From contig CAVUNL010000032.1 of the NCBI GenBank assembly GCA_963742795.1, positions 124,001-188,000 on the forward strand: 64,000 bases of DNA, read 5' to 3'. The notes below the pieces were generated by a model. The model was not told the origin of the DNA. It searched no databases and saw only the letters and a program-made list of their open reading frames with translations. This DNA is from Palsa-504 sp963742795. Lineage in GTDB: Bacteria; Actinomycetota; Actinomycetes; Streptosporangiales; Streptosporangiaceae. Below, one piece after another: positions 63,423 to 64,000 of the stretch (positions are counted from its first letter, which is position 1; each line of letters starts with the position of its first letter). Both the position numbers and the translations under genes were made by a program.

Positions 63423-64000
63423 TCAGACTAGTCGCGCAACCTGCACTAACTCGGCGGGCGTATACCCGCCACGTTGCGCATACCGCATGCTCTGGTCATA
63501 CGACAGGACCCGCCCGGCGTCACTACCTCCAGCCGCCGGGCTCTACGAGTTCAAGGAGGTTAGCCCTGAGAATTCACGCCGCCGTTTGAGCCGGGGCCAT
63601 AATAACCGCCTCTATCCTCCGATCCGCATGCTGGTTATTAGTGGCAGATTGCCGGTCCCTGGCCTGCGACACGCGTTACACGTATAGTCTCTCTGATTTC
63701 TGCACCACTGGGGAGAGACGTGACAGCCCAAGTTGGATTATTGGCAGGCTGCGCTTCAGCCGCCGTGACAACGTCGAAGGGCGCAGCAATCACATATACA
63801 TCATATGTCTGACCTATCGAGCTATTTCCAGAGCCGAAATAGAGATAGCCCGCCCAGCTCGACAGTTCCCTGGATTTCCAGTCATTTACGGGCTCCAGGT
63901 AAATTGTCTTCGTAGGATCTGACAGGTTCCGATCGCCCAGTACGATTACTGTCTGTGCATCCAGGTCGGCGGTCCCGGTAAAGACAGCGCAACCGCCGAC
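63423..64000. other. Right end of window, no gene seen
   Basis: Lower GC than the rest, no recognisable protein or RNA. It may include the outer end of the ISKra4 element. Confidence 0.5.

Overview
The window is high-GC DNA from an actinomycete. The codon use, the Scr1-type XRE/DUF397 pair, the DUF6247 antitoxins, the MalT/AfsR-like LuxR regulators, an ECF41 sigma factor and the DUF6788/ISKra4 element all fit Actinomycetota, perhaps Streptosporangiales or a relative. I cannot fix the genus from sequence alone.

Region 1 (0-19 kb) is mainly catabolic. It holds an arginine deiminase with a recombined 3' end, a stand-alone receiver protein, a LigB-type extradiol dioxygenase, citrate synthase with a predicted leaderless promoter, and a frameshifted fumarylacetoacetase. 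A branched acyl-CoA / acyclic-terpene-like (Atu/Liu-like) set follows: two acyl-CoA dehydrogenases, an AMP-forming acyl-CoA ligase, both subunits of a biotin-dependent acyl-CoA carboxylase, AtuA, and on the other strand an enoyl-CoA hydratase coupled to an MFS exporter. A third acyl-CoA dehydrogenase comes next. The ligase and both carboxylase genes carry many single-base frameshifts while neighbouring genes are intact.

Region 2 (19-37 kb) begins with a secreted lectin-like protein and tRNA-Val(UAC), then becomes a patchwork. It contains a DDE transposase, a DUF6247/RelE toxin-antitoxin pair, decayed pieces of a LuxR regulator, an alcohol dehydrogenase, an integrase, an SDR, an MFS transporter, a VOC protein and two alpha/beta hydrolases. 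Mixed in are working-looking genes for glucose-6-phosphate dehydrogenase (two compensating frameshifts), an SDR, two duplicated secreted beta-propeller proteins, an acyl-CoA dehydrogenase and a GMC oxidoreductase. It ends in an IS4-type transposase.

Region 3 (37-47 kb) starts at a 3' half of tRNA-Gly(CCC), the signature of an integrative element lying to its right. It holds a small element-type protein, the XRE-DUF5753/DUF397 pair, and an unknown protein translationally coupled to a nucleotide-cyclase-like protein. A complete IS (42049-43236) has cut the last gene of a minus-strand operon that encodes MauE-like, MauD-like and extremely cysteine-rich MauA-like proteins plus four unknown exported or membrane proteins. 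No MauB large subunit is present. This operon is the most interesting system I see: it looks like a cofactor-bearing or disulfide-rich exported protein with its own disulfide machinery.

Region 4 (47-64 kb) has a frameshifted RidA, a DUF389 membrane protein, a second DUF6247/RelE pair whose toxin is again broken, an alpha/beta hydrolase, an epimerase + ECF41 sigma factor pair with a recognisable ECF41 promoter, a tyrosine recombinase, a membrane-anchored beta-propeller protein, two LuxR regulators, an AlkA-like glycosylase and an ISKra4 element with an overlapping DUF6788 reading frame.

Many frameshifts are single-base losses in G/C runs with perfect resumption of the protein in the next frame. 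Some may therefore be sequencing errors rather than true gene decay, and this should be kept in mind for every pseudogene call below.
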